Source: Acidaminococcus fermentans (lineage in GTDB: Bacteria; Bacillota_C; Negativicutes; Acidaminococcales; Acidaminococcaceae). Taken from it: a stretch of DNA of 25,605 bases. The notes below the pieces were generated by a model. The model saw nothing but the letters and a program-made list of their open reading frames with translations, was not told where the DNA came from and made no database searches. Of the stretch, positions 6,619-14,943 are shown piece after piece. The stretch's first letter is position 1. Every line of letters starts with the position of its first letter. The DNA lies in assembly GCA_004555735.1 (NCBI GenBank), contig SFHH01000032.1, positions 1-25,605 of the forward strand. Direction: 5' to 3'. A program made the position numbers and the translations under genes.

Positions 6619-6709
6619 TGGCGGAGAGTGAGGGATTCGAACCCTCGATACGGTTACCCCGTATACACGCTTTCCAGGCGTGCTCCTTCAACCACTCGGA
6701 CAACTCTCC
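6619..6709 (-). tRNA. tRNA-Ser (anticodon GGA)
   Basis: The minus strand begins GGAGAGTTGTCCGAGTGG and ends CTCTCCGCCA, so a full acceptor stem and an encoded CCA are present. The anticodon loop CTGGAAA (GGA at 6673-6675) sits on a CACGC/GCGTG stem. A long variable arm and the TTCGAAT T-loop are clear, as expected for a class II serine tRNA reading UCC and UCU. Confidence 0.95.
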
Positions 6710-6774
6710 AGGTTGAATTGCTGATGTACAGCTATTCAGTTTGTACAGCCGTCTGAACGACAACCGCGAGTAAC

Positions 6775-6803
6775 AGTATATCGAATTTACAATCTGTTGT
6801 CAA
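6775..6803 (-). promoter_or_regulatory. Consensus promoter of the tRNA-Ser/SRP RNA unit
   Basis: On the minus strand TTGACA (6803-6798) and TATACT (6780-6775) are 17 bases apart. The start would be near 6768, about 60 bases before the tRNA. Confidence 0.8.
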
Positions 6804-6833
6804 GATGTTTTTTGGGAGATTTTCAGAATCTAG

Positions 6834-6863
6834 TTGAAGTCCCAGCCAAAAACAAGGTATAAT
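6834..6863 (+). promoter_or_regulatory. Promoter of the dnaX operon
   Basis: TTGAAG (6834-6839) and TATAAT (6858-6863) are 18 bases apart. They lie 33 bases before the dnaX start and diverge from the tRNA promoter. Confidence 0.7.
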
Positions 6864-6895
6864 AGCAAAGGATCAAAACAGAAAGGATGGGAAAG

Positions 6896-8881
6896 ATGGC
6901 TTACGTTGCATTATACCGTACCTGGCGTCCCCAGGATTTCGATGATCTGGTGGGACAGGCTCCCATCAAGAAAGCCCTGACCAATGCCCTGGAAACAGGG
7001 AGGATTTCCCATGCTTATCTGTTTGCCGGCCCGCGGGGCACCGGAAAGACCAGTACGGCGCGGATCCTGGCAAAAGCCCTGAACTGTGAGAAGGGGCCTA
7101 CACCCCATCCCTGCAACCAGTGTGAGAACTGCCGGGAAATCACGGAGGGGACATCAGGCGATGTCATCGAAATCGATGCGGCCTCCAACCGGGGTATCGA
7201 TGAGATCCGGAAGATCCGGGAACAAGTCTATTTTGCGCCGGTTTCCAGCCGGTACAAAGTGTACATCATCGATGAAGTCCATATGATCACCACCGATGCT
7301 TTCAATGCCCTGCTGAAGACCCTGGAAGAGCCCCCGGAACATGTGGTATTCATCCTGGCTACCACGGAGCCCCAGAAGATCCTCAATACCATCCTGTCCC
7401 GGTGCCAGCGGTTCGATTTCCGCCGGGCTACGGTGGATGAGATCGCGGCTCATTTGGCCAAAGTGGCCGAGGGCAGCCATATCCAGGCGGAACCGGAAGC
7501 CCTGCGCCTGATGGCCATCCAGGCAGACGGAGGACTGCGGGATGCCCTGAGCCTTTTGGACCAGTGCAGCATCATGGCCGATCGGGTGACGGAAGAGACG
7601 GTCCGCCAGGTCCTGGGCCTGGTAGGGCGGGAAAAGCTCCGGGAATTGATCATCCGGATCGGCCATAAGGACTTGGCCGGCGCCTTGGATACGCTGGGGC
7701 AGCTCTTGGAACAGGGAAAGGAAACGGAGCAGATCTTGGGGGAAATGATGGAATACTTCCGTGCCCTGCTGCTGTTCCAGGCAGACCGGGAATACCAGGA
7801 AATCTATCTGACGGATACCCGGGAAGCCTTGGAACAGACGGCGTCCCTTTTTACTTCCAGCCAAATCATCGCTGCTGTGGAGCGGCTCCATGAAGCCGTG
7901 AAAGAAAGCAAGTATTCCCTGCGGAAAAAGATCGTGGGAGAACTGTGTCTGTTCGATCTGTGTCAGAATCGAGGGAATACCGAAGCAGCTCTCCTGGCTC
8001 GGATCGACAGCCTGGAAAAACAGGTGGCGGCTTTGGAACAGGGAGGGCTTCCAGTGGCGCCGGCAGTCCGTCAAGCTGTCCCCGTCCAATCCGCTCCGGC
8101 TCCTATGGCCGTCCAGCCGGCGCCAGCAGCACGCTCTGCTTCTCCGGTTCGCCGGGAACCTGTCCCGGCTGCTGCGCAGCAGTCCAAGGATCCACGGGCT
8201 GCCTTTGCCCGGATGGCGGCTGCAGTCCGAAAGGAAGAAAAAAGGCCCAGCCAGCCGGCTGCTCCGGCGGCAGGGGTTCCGGCTTCCCGCCCGGCTCCGG
8301 TCTCCCGCCCCGGACTGGCAGCCACTGGACCCGATACTGGCCAGGGACCCTGCTTCGACGGCAGTGGCCGGGCTTTGGGAGAACAGCTCTGGCAGCAGGT
8401 GCTCCAGGGCTTGAAGCGGCGGCGGAAACGGACCTTCTTGGTCTATGCAGAAATGGCTCGGGTGGCCGATTATCAGGACCGGGAACTGCTCCTGGCGGTC
8501 AATTCTTCCTTCGAAAAGGAAAGATTGGAGGACTCGGCTTTCAAGACACTGATCCAAGACATCCTGAAAGAAACTACGGGAGAGGCTGTCCGGCTCCAGG
8601 TGGTTCAGCAGGAGGGGGAAATCTCTCTGCATAAACCCAGGGAAAAGGCTCCTGCTCCTGCAGAGACGGTATCGTATCCGACAGCTTCTCCGGAAGAGAG
8701 CATCCCCTTGCCCTCCGAACCGCCGGTCGAAGCGGAACCTCCCCTGGCATCGGGCAGCCAGGAACCCCAGATAGCAGCTACAGCAGCCGATCCCACCCCA
8801 CAGCCTGTAAAGAAAAGGGAACTCCCTGAAGGCGTGAAAAAAGCCATGCAGGTCTTTGGCGGTGAAGTCTATAAAGAGTAA
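6896..8881 (+). CDS. dnaX: DNA polymerase III subunits gamma/tau
   Basis: This 661-residue clamp-loader ATPase helps load the sliding clamp and couples the replicase. Its motifs are in order: Walker A GPRGTGKT (residues 45-52), a zinc module with Cys64, Cys73, Cys76 and Cys79, DAASNRGIDEIR (94-105), Walker B DEVH (126-129) and a sensor 1 LATTEP. After about residue 370 a Pro/Ala-rich linker leads to a tau-like C-terminal domain. ATG 6896 is preferred to 6887: AAGG is nine bases ahead and the protein then begins MAYVALYRTWRP, the normal family start, whereas ATG 6887 directly abuts the Shine-Dalgarno sequence. It heads a run with ybaB and recR, an arrangement common in Firmicutes. Confidence 0.95.
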   Translation: MAYVALYRTWRPQDFDDLVGQAPIKKALTNALETGRISHAYLFAGPRGTGKTSTARILAKALNCEKGPTPHPCNQCENCREITEGTSGDVIEIDAASNRGIDEIRKIREQVYFAPVSSRYKVYIIDEVHMITTDAFNALLKTLEEPPEHVVFILATTEPQKILNTILSRCQRFDFRRATVDEIAAHLAKVAEGSHIQAEPEALRLMAIQADGGLRDALSLLDQCSIMADRVTEETVRQVLGLVGREKLRELIIRIGHKDLAGALDTLGQLLEQGKETEQILGEMMEYFRALLLFQADREYQEIYLTDTREALEQTASLFTSSQIIAAVERLHEAVKESKYSLRKKIVGELCLFDLCQNRGNTEAALLARIDSLEKQVAALEQGGLPVAPAVRQAVPVQSAPAPMAVQPAPAARSASPVRREPVPAAAQQSKDPRAAFARMAAAVRKEEKRPSQPAAPAAGVPASRPAPVSRPGLAATGPDTGQGPCFDGSGRALGEQLWQQVLQGLKRRRKRTFLVYAEMARVADYQDRELLLAVNSSFEKERLEDSAFKTLIQDILKETTGEAVRLQVVQQEGEISLHKPREKAPAPAETVSYPTASPEESIPLPSEPPVEAEPPLASGSQEPQIAATAADPTPQPVKKRELPEGVKKAMQVFGGEVYKE

Positions 8882-8915
8882 GAAAAAACGATAGGAACTA
8901 TGAGGAGGAAACAGA

Positions 8916-9248
8916 ATGTTTAAAGGTGGAATGGCTATGAACGGCATGCAGGGCATGTTGAAAAAAGTCCAGAAGATGCAGAGCGAGATGACGAAACTCC
9001 AGGAAGAACTGAAAGAACGGGAAGTGGAAGGTACTGCCGGCGGAGAGGCTGTCAAAGCCGTGGTCAACGGGAACAAGAACCTGGTCAGTCTGACCCTGTC
9101 CCCGGACGCCGTGGATCCAGAAGATGTGGAAATGCTCCAAGACCTGATCGTCACGGCTGTCAATGATGCCATGAAAAAAGTAGATGAAATGACGGAAAAA
9201 GAACTGGGCAAAGTCACCGGAGGACTGAAACTGCCCGGGATGTTCTAA
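8916..9248 (+). CDS. ybaB: Nucleoid-associated protein YbaB/EbfC family
   Basis: This 110-residue protein has the typical YbaB layout: a Met/Gly-rich N-terminus, a helix with MLKKVQKMQSEMTKLQEEL, and a conserved middle reading GTAGGEAVKAVVNG. It ends in Gly, Leu, Pro and Met residues. The family forms dimers that bind DNA and help organise the nucleoid. GAGGAGG lies just ahead of the ATG. Its position between dnaX and recR is highly conserved in bacteria. Confidence 0.93.
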   Translation: MFKGGMAMNGMQGMLKKVQKMQSEMTKLQEELKEREVEGTAGGEAVKAVVNGNKNLVSLTLSPDAVDPEDVEMLQDLIVTAVNDAMKKVDEMTEKELGKVTGGLKLPGMF

Positions 9249-9263
9249 AGGACGGTTCCGGGC

Positions 9264-9860
9264 ATGCGGATGGTAAAACCTCTGGCACGGCTCCATGAAC
9301 TGCTGCGGAAACTGCCGGGAATCGGTTCCAAATCGGCCCTCCGTCTGGCCTATCATGTGCTGGATATGAAGCGGGAAGATGTGGAAGCCCTGGCTCATGC
9401 CCTGCTGGATGTGAAGGACCATGTCCATCTCTGCCACCAGTGTTTCGACTTGTGCGAAGGGGATCTGTGCGAAATCTGTCAGGACAAGGAAAGGGACCGG
9501 AGCCTGGTGTGCGTGGTGGAACAGCCTCAGGATGTAGCGGCCATGGAACGGACCCGGGGGTACCAGGGCCTGTACCATGTGCTCCATGGGGTCCTGTCTC
9601 CTTTGGATGGCGTGGGACCGGATCAGCTGAAGATCCGGGAGCTGCTGCTCCGGCTCCAGAAGGGCGATGTAAAGGAAGTCATCATTGCCACCAATTCTGA
9701 TGTGGAAGGAGAGGCTACGGCCAATTATCTGGCGGGGCTGATCCGTCCTACGGGAATCACAGTGAGCCGGATCGCTCACGGACTTCCGGTGGGCGGCGAT
9801 TTGGAGTACGCTGACGAACTGACCTTGTACAAGGCTCTGGAGAACCGGCGGGAAATCTAA
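9264..9860 (+). CDS. recR: Recombination protein RecR
   Basis: This 198-residue protein is the standard RecR length. It has a helix-hairpin-helix near KLPGIGSKSALRLAYH (residues 16-31), a zinc finger with Cys57, Cys60, Cys69 and Cys72, a TOPRIM domain starting CVVEQPQDV (about 82), and a C-terminal TGITVSRIAHGLPVGG. RecR acts with RecF and RecO to load RecA on gapped DNA. ATG 9264 is chosen over 9270 because AAAGGA is 11 bases ahead, compared with 17 for the second. Confidence 0.95.
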   Translation: MRMVKPLARLHELLRKLPGIGSKSALRLAYHVLDMKREDVEALAHALLDVKDHVHLCHQCFDLCEGDLCEICQDKERDRSLVCVVEQPQDVAAMERTRGYQGLYHVLHGVLSPLDGVGPDQLKIRELLLRLQKGDVKEVIIATNSDVEGEATANYLAGLIRPTGITVSRIAHGLPVGGDLEYADELTLYKALENRREI

Positions 9861-9912
9861 TCCTTCCAAGGCAGCCGCAAGACGGCAAATTCTGGAAAGG
9901 CGGTCGAATATC

Positions 9913-10158
9913 ATGGAAATATGGCTGGCAGGAGGGGCAGCACTGGTTGTCCTGTTCCTGGTCATCAATATGTTTTCTCTTTCCCTGAAGCTGTTGTGGA
10001 ACGGTATCTGCGGGGTGGTCCTGCTGTGGATGTTCAACCTGCTGGGTGGAATCTTCGGCATTACGATCCCCATCCATTTCATCTCCGCTCTGGTGGCCGG
10101 CTTTTTTGGCGTCCCTGGGGTGGTGCTGATGCTGCTCTACCAGCTGATGGGGCACTGA
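9913..10158 (+). CDS. BofA-family membrane protein (pro-sigma-K processing inhibitor family)
   Basis: This 81-residue protein has two to three hydrophobic segments and the family-typical C-terminal pattern: PIHFISALVAGFFGVPGV and a hydrophobic end. In Bacillus, BofA holds back the protease that matures sigma K during sporulation. Location right after recR is the usual place for bofA in Firmicutes. Spore formation is not expected in an Acidaminococcus-like organism and no sporulation gene is seen here, so its present job is unknown. Confidence 0.75.
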   Translation: MEIWLAGGAALVVLFLVINMFSLSLKLLWNGICGVVLLWMFNLLGGIFGITIPIHFISALVAGFFGVPGVVLMLLYQLMGH

Positions 10159-10159
10159 A

Positions 10160-10486
10160 ATGCTGCAAAAATCAAAGAATGAAAAGATCCGTGTCCTCTG
10201 TTATCTATGCATCGGGGGCACGGCTGCTTTGTTTGAGTGGGGACTGGTCTATCTGTTCAACCGCTGCTGGGGGTGGAACTATCTCCTGGCAACAGCAGCG
10301 GCCTATCTCTGCTCTACAGTATGTCACTATGTGGCTACGAATATCTGGGTCTTTACCAGCGGAGTGCGGTACAGCAAAAGCAAGGAATTCTCATTGGTCC
10401 TGGTGGTTTCTACCCTGGGGCTGGTATTTAATGGAACTATTTTTCCAGGAAGAAATGGATTTATGCTAAATAAAAGGAAATCATAG
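10160..10486 (+). CDS. GtrA-like membrane protein, C-terminally shortened
   Basis: This 108-residue protein resembles the GtrA family, which has four membrane segments and is thought to help move lipid-linked sugars. The first three segments can be seen (about residues 12-32, 38-60 and 78-97, the last reading FSLVLVVSTLGLVFN). After LGLVFN the sequence turns polar (PGRNGFMLNKRKS) and stops, where family members continue with a fourth helix and a WNF-type ending. The +1 frame (ELFFQEEMDLC, then stop) does not restore the full domain, so a deletion or frameshift is likely. The gene starts one base after bofA. It may be a decaying or minimal GtrA. Confidence 0.6.
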   Translation: MLQKSKNEKIRVLCYLCIGGTAALFEWGLVYLFNRCWGWNYLLATAAAYLCSTVCHYVATNIWVFTSGVRYSKSKEFSLVLVVSTLGLVFNGTIFPGRNGFMLNKRKS

Positions 10487-10495
10487 GAGATCATC

Positions 10496-11440
10496 ATGCT
10501 GCGTCATAAAGTAGATATCAACGCTTTCCAAAGAGTCATCCTGGTCCACAACCATAATTCTGGAAAGCAGAATTTTTTCAACGGGATCCACAACAATGTG
10601 GAAAGCATTGCCCGGCAGCTCATGCGGCTGTATGGGTCAGAACGTTTCCAGTACGTGACGGTGGGTACTTTTGCAGAAACCCAGGCTGTAGGGAAAAAAA
10701 TCTGTGCCGAAAAAATCCAGTGGGTCATCGTAGCCGGTGGGGATGGAACCCTTCGGGCTCTAGTGGAAGAATGTGTGGATCAGGATTATTGGCCTTATGT
10801 GAGCATTTATCCGGCTGGTACGGTGAATCTGGTGGCCAAGGAACTAATGCAGAAAACCGACGTCCACAACTGGATGTACCGGGTCTCCAAAGGGGTGACT
10901 ACGCCGGTCTGCCTAGGGCGGGCCAACGACCGGATATTCCTGACAGTAGCCGGGATCGGGGTGGATTCCATGGTGGTGCAGCAGGTGACCCCCAAAGAGA
11001 AGAAATACCTTTCTACTTTGGCCTATGTGCGCCAGAGCGGACGGGTGCTGGGGAATGAAATGCTCCTCCACAACTGGAAATACCGGTTCCAGGTGATGAT
11101 CAACGGAGATGGGGTCTGGCATCAGGCCAGCTCGGTCATCGTGACCAAGAGCCGGTATTATGCGGGACGTTTTTCTCTGGTCAATGGCGGGTCTCTGTCC
11201 AATCCCACCATGCATGTTTGTCTCTTCACCAAGGGCAGATGTGTGGATTTCCTCCGATATACGGCGCTGATCGCCGCAGATATGCTGACCTTGGACAAAA
11301 GTGTGGAAATCTATCCGGCGCAACAGGTGGATATCCGCTGCAATGTGAAGAAATTCGCAGCAGAGCTGGATGGGGATGCAGTGGTCAATTCTCCCCTGTC
11401 CCTGATGCTGCTACCTAAATCCTTAGAGTTTATTTCTTGA
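10496..11440 (+). CDS. Diacylglycerol/sphingoid lipid kinase family protein (DagK catalytic domain)
   Basis: This 314-residue soluble protein has the lipid-kinase signature VIVAGGDGTLRALVEE (GGDGT at residues 81-85) and a second nucleotide/metal site PAGTVNLVAKEL (106-117). Family members phosphorylate diacylglycerol or related lipids at the inner face of the membrane. ATAGGAGATC precedes the ATG. The neighbouring GtrA-like, sulfatase-like and MATE genes suggest an envelope-lipid or polymer context. The exact substrate cannot be read from the sequence. Confidence 0.85.
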   Translation: MLRHKVDINAFQRVILVHNHNSGKQNFFNGIHNNVESIARQLMRLYGSERFQYVTVGTFAETQAVGKKICAEKIQWVIVAGGDGTLRALVEECVDQDYWPYVSIYPAGTVNLVAKELMQKTDVHNWMYRVSKGVTTPVCLGRANDRIFLTVAGIGVDSMVVQQVTPKEKKYLSTLAYVRQSGRVLGNEMLLHNWKYRFQVMINGDGVWHQASSVIVTKSRYYAGRFSLVNGGSLSNPTMHVCLFTKGRCVDFLRYTALIAADMLTLDKSVEIYPAQQVDIRCNVKKFAAELDGDAVVNSPLSLMLLPKSLEFIS

Positions 11441-11450
11441 GAGGCTGCCA

Positions 11451-13481
11451 GTGAAGAAGAAAGTGATTTATGGAGTGATCCTGCTCCTGTGTTTTGCAGC
11501 GGAAGCCTATTACCGCTGGAATTTCCTCAAAGAGATTGTCCCATTTCCCTGGGCTGAATTCTGGTATCATACCCTGAACTATTTCTGCCGGGATCTGCTG
11601 CTTTCCTGGGTGGTGATCTTCCTGTATGTCCAGCACCGGAGAATCCGGGACCGGGTGAAACGGTATTTCCCTGTGGTGGTCACGGGAGTCCTGTATCTAG
11701 CAGATGCCTTCTTCATGGTATCTTATCTGGAACTAGATCCTGGTTTCATGACGACTCTTTCCGTGTTGGCCGGACTGTTCAATAACATCGTACTGGTGCT
11801 CCTGGCGGCCATGTGCTACCATCACTGGCCCAACCGGATCCTGAAGGCCGTCTATTTCCTGGTCTACTATGTGACTTGTATCTTGATCCTGGGGGACGGG
11901 ATCTATTTCTGGAATACCTCCATGCATGTGGAGAGCGTCTTATTCGACAACTTGAATATCTATGCTGCCAAAGGGATCCTGAGCACTACAGAGAATTGGC
12001 AGCTGGGGCTGATCGGAGCGGTCTTGCTGGCGTTCATCCCCTTGTTCCGGGTCAGCCGGCCCCGGCGGCAGAAACCCAATCTGCCCTGGTCCCTTTTGTG
12101 CGTGGTGCTGTTTGCCCTGGGACTCAACGGATCCTACCTGCTGCTGGCGGAAGGGGTCTACCATGCGGCGGACAGTGTGAGCGGACTGGATATCGAAGTG
12201 GATATGGAAAAAAGCCGGAAGCCCACCCGGGCCATGGTGGCCTATCCCATCAACGTGAACTTCTTCCACAAAGCTTTCTTCAAAACCGACAAGGTGGTCC
12301 ATGATCCCTGGAAATACCAGGAACGGACCCTGTCGGAGAAGGACATGGCTGCTCTGGAAGAACTGGGGATCCTGCCCAAACAGAAAATCGTACCCCGGAA
12401 GCAGTCGGCTTACGACCGGGTGGTGATGCTGATCCTGGAAAGCGTCCACCGTGACTACCTCCATCATTACAACCCCAGCATCCCGGCGGATGCTACGCCT
12501 TATCTGGATTCCCTGCTGAAAAAATATCCCCGGATCGATCATTATTATTCCTCTGCTGTACCTACCACCCAGGGACTCAATGCTACTTTCCGGTCCCAGC
12601 TGGTCTACGACAAGGACTTGCCCGGCGAGCGGCAGCCCTCCCTGTTCCGGAGCCTCCAGCAGGCCGGTTATGCAGGGTATTTCATCAATGCTTCCAGCCG
12701 GTACTATGCCAATGAATACCGGGAATATCCTGCCCAGTTTGGGATGGAACACTATCTGGCGAAAGAAGATCTGGGGAACATGGGGTACAAGGGGGCCAGC
12801 GGCTGGGGCTTCCACAACGACGTCATGTATGATGTGGCCCTGAAGACCCTGGCGGAACATCGTGGCCAGAAGCTGTTCCTGGTGTGCAAGACCCTGGACA
12901 TGCATCAGCCCTATCCCTATTACGGATATACCTATGCGGAGATGCCGGAAGATGTACGGGATAACGGGACTGCTACCGTTTGCGGCATGTACTGGGTGGA
13001 TAAGACCATCCAACATTTCTTCGAAGAAGCTTCCAAACAGGGGCTGATGGATGACCGGACCTTGTTCATCGTGACAGCTGACCACAATCCCCATTCTGGC
13101 GGGGAATATAAGACCCTGGTGAGCAATCCTCAGGACAAGCAGAGCGTGGCCCCCATTCCGGTGATCTTCATTTCGAAGAACCTGGCGCCGCTGGCAGAAC
13201 TGGACGGATCCATGTATGCCAGCCAGCAGGATATGGCTCCTACTCTGCTGACCCTGCTGGGGCAGCCGGTGCCTCCGGAATTTTTGGGGCGGGACCTGCT
13301 CCAGACAGTGCCTCATCCCTATGCTCTGGGGTATTTTGGCGGCAAAGCTTATTATTATTCGGCTGACCGGAGTTTCGTGGCTACCCTGGATGAAGAGAAG
13401 CCGGATACGGAAGAAAAGGATGCCCTGGCCAACTACATCATGTACGGCTATGTAAAGAGGCATATCGAGTTTATGAGGTAG
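11451..13481 (+). CDS. LTA synthase/phosphoethanolamine transferase-type membrane sulfatase-family protein
   Basis: This 676-residue protein has a membrane N-terminal half with about five hydrophobic segments (up to about residue 240). A periplasmic alkaline-phosphatase/sulfatase-fold domain begins near VVMLILESVHRDY (about 325). The likely catalytic Thr lies in SAVPTTQGLNA (about 371), and metal ligands in ADHNPHSGGEY (about 543). Relatives transfer phosphoglycerol or phosphoethanolamine from phospholipid to envelope polymers or lipid A and release diacylglycerol. That would fit the upstream lipid kinase, which could recycle the diacylglycerol. The start is a GTG 11 bases after the kinase gene. 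Acceptor unknown. Confidence 0.8.
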   Translation: MKKKVIYGVILLLCFAAEAYYRWNFLKEIVPFPWAEFWYHTLNYFCRDLLLSWVVIFLYVQHRRIRDRVKRYFPVVVTGVLYLADAFFMVSYLELDPGFMTTLSVLAGLFNNIVLVLLAAMCYHHWPNRILKAVYFLVYYVTCILILGDGIYFWNTSMHVESVLFDNLNIYAAKGILSTTENWQLGLIGAVLLAFIPLFRVSRPRRQKPNLPWSLLCVVLFALGLNGSYLLLAEGVYHAADSVSGLDIEVDMEKSRKPTRAMVAYPINVNFFHKAFFKTDKVVHDPWKYQERTLSEKDMAALEELGILPKQKIVPRKQSAYDRVVMLILESVHRDYLHHYNPSIPADATPYLDSLLKKYPRIDHYYSSAVPTTQGLNATFRSQLVYDKDLPGERQPSLFRSLQQAGYAGYFINASSRYYANEYREYPAQFGMEHYLAKEDLGNMGYKGASGWGFHNDVMYDVALKTLAEHRGQKLFLVCKTLDMHQPYPYYGYTYAEMPEDVRDNGTATVCGMYWVDKTIQHFFEEASKQGLMDDRTLFIVTADHNPHSGGEYKTLVSNPQDKQSVAPIPVIFISKNLAPLAELDGSMYASQQDMAPTLLTLLGQPVPPEFLGRDLLQTVPHPYALGYFGGKAYYYSADRSFVATLDEEKPDTEEKDALANYIMYGYVKRHIEFMR

Positions 13482-13492
13482 GAGTTGATTGG

Positions 13493-14860
13493 TTGACTGC
13501 AATGACGTTTACGGGAACCGGTACTTTCCGTTCCCGTCTGAAGAAGATCCTGGGAGTGATGATCCCCATCCTGATCACCCAGCTCTGTATCACGGGGATG
13601 AGCCTTTTCGATACGGTGATGAGCGGCCATGCCGGGACCTCTGAACTGGCCGGGGTAGCCATCGGCACCAATGTGTGGATGCCGGTGTTCACCGGGCTCA
13701 ATGGGATCCTCCAGGCTTTGACCCCTATCGTGGCCAACTACCGGGGAGCACGGCAGTTCCAGAAGATTTCCGGAGCTGTGGCCAGTGGTCTGGCCCTGGC
13801 CTGTGCCCTGGCCGTGACGGTGATCGGGGCCGGTTCCCAGTTGCTGCCTAGGATTCTGGACACCATGAGCCTGGATCCGGAAGTCAGGACGGTAGCTTTC
13901 CGGTACCTAGGCTTCGTAGCCTGGGGCATCCTACCTTTATTCTGTGCCAATATCCTCCGTTCCTTTGTGGACACCATGGGATATACCCAGATGACCATGC
14001 GGCTCTTCATCTTGACCATGCCGGTGAATACCTGTATGAACTATATCTTTATCTTCGGCAAAATGGGAGCTCCGGCCCTGGGAGGTCCGGGAGCCGGAGT
14101 AGGGACGGCCATCACCTGCTGGCTGCTCTTCCTCTCCTTCGCTTTCCTGGTGATCCGGTTGCAGGTATTCCGAGATTTTCATGTATTCCGGACTTCCGGT
14201 TTTTCATTCCGCCATATCCGGGAACATCTGCGCATCGGCATCCCCATGGGGTTAGCCATCTTCTTGGAAACCAGCTTCTTCGGAGTGGAATGCCTGCTGG
14301 TATCCCGGTTCGGGACCGTGGTGGTGGCAGCCAACCAGGCGGCCATGAGTTTCTGCAATATGCTGTACATGGTGCCCCTGAGTTTTTCCCTGTCACTGAC
14401 CATCATCGTAGGAGCCTATGTGGGAGCCCGGGATTTTGTTCAGGCCAAGGCCTATGCAGATACGGGACGGCTGTCTAACATCCTGATCGGGGCTTTCTTC
14501 GGCTGCTGTCTGTTCCTGGGCAGAGGGCTGATTGCCCGGCTCTATACGGCGGATCTGAATCTGATGGATCCCATCATGCACTTCCTGACCTTTGCCGTAG
14601 CCTTCCAATTCTTTGACAGCACGGCTGCGCCCATCCAGGGTGTCCTCCGGGGCTACAAGGATGTAAAGGCCACTTTTTATTCCGCTTTGGCGGCTTATTG
14701 GGGCATTGCCCTGCCCTTTGGGTTGTTCCTGGACCACGGGCTCCACAAGGGCCCGGACGGTTATTGGCTGGGGCTCATCACCGGTATTTTCTTCTCCGCC
14801 GCCTTCCTGAGCCTGCGGCTGCGGTATATGGAACGCAAAAAAAAGGAGGCTGTTGCATAA
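13493..14860 (+). CDS. MATE family efflux transporter
   Basis: This 455-residue protein has about 12 hydrophobic segments and the two-fold repeat of MATE exporters. The N-terminal motif reads ITQLCITGMSLFDTVMSGH, and the second half begins IGIPMGLAIFLETSFFG. Such proteins export cationic drugs and metabolites using Na+ or H+. TTG 13493 is taken as the start because GGAG is eight bases ahead; the alternative ATG 13502 would be 17 bases from it. It is the last gene of the dnaX run. Its stop codon lies in the loop of a hairpin. Confidence 0.9.
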   Translation: MTAMTFTGTGTFRSRLKKILGVMIPILITQLCITGMSLFDTVMSGHAGTSELAGVAIGTNVWMPVFTGLNGILQALTPIVANYRGARQFQKISGAVASGLALACALAVTVIGAGSQLLPRILDTMSLDPEVRTVAFRYLGFVAWGILPLFCANILRSFVDTMGYTQMTMRLFILTMPVNTCMNYIFIFGKMGAPALGGPGAGVGTAITCWLLFLSFAFLVIRLQVFRDFHVFRTSGFSFRHIREHLRIGIPMGLAIFLETSFFGVECLLVSRFGTVVVAANQAAMSFCNMLYMVPLSFSLSLTIIVGAYVGARDFVQAKAYADTGRLSNILIGAFFGCCLFLGRGLIARLYTADLNLMDPIMHFLTFAVAFQFFDSTAAPIQGVLRGYKDVKATFYSALAAYWGIALPFGLFLDHGLHKGPDGYWLGLITGIFFSAAFLSLRLRYMERKKKEAVA

Positions 14861-14870
14861 GCAACAGCCT
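14847..14870. terminator. Hairpin containing the MATE stop codon
   Basis: AGGCTGTTGC (14847-14856) and GCAACAGCCT (14861-14870) form a perfect 10-bp stem. The four-base loop ATAA includes the stop codon TAA. A run of A lies on the left and no T-run on the right, so it would terminate leftward transcripts better. Confidence 0.55.
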
Positions 14871-14904
14871 GTCATAAAGCGCATGACGACTGACGTATGA
14901 CGAA

Positions 14905-14941
14905 GGGGATGTTGCACAAGACATGCAACATCCCCTCTTTT
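14905..14941. terminator. Terminator between MATE and chromate transporter genes
   Basis: GGGGATGTTGCA (14905-14916) pairs perfectly with TGCAACATCCCC (14924-14935) around a seven-base loop, followed by TCTTTTCC. It serves the rightward operon and, with 14847-14870, probably the convergent chromate genes. Confidence 0.75.
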
Positions 14942-14943
14942 CC

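Noticed and set aside
8234..8242. A-run in dnaX as a programmed frameshift site for a short gamma form
   Set aside because: The frame spacing is not the classical A-AAA-AAG and the -1 frame stays open for about 400 bases with no early stop.
7154..9217. 687-codon open frame antisense to dnaX and ybaB
   Set aside because: A shadow of the GC-biased codons of the genes on the other strand, with low-complexity composition. The same applies to the long antisense frames at 8898-10082, 11940-13502, 21568-22803 and 23655-24854.
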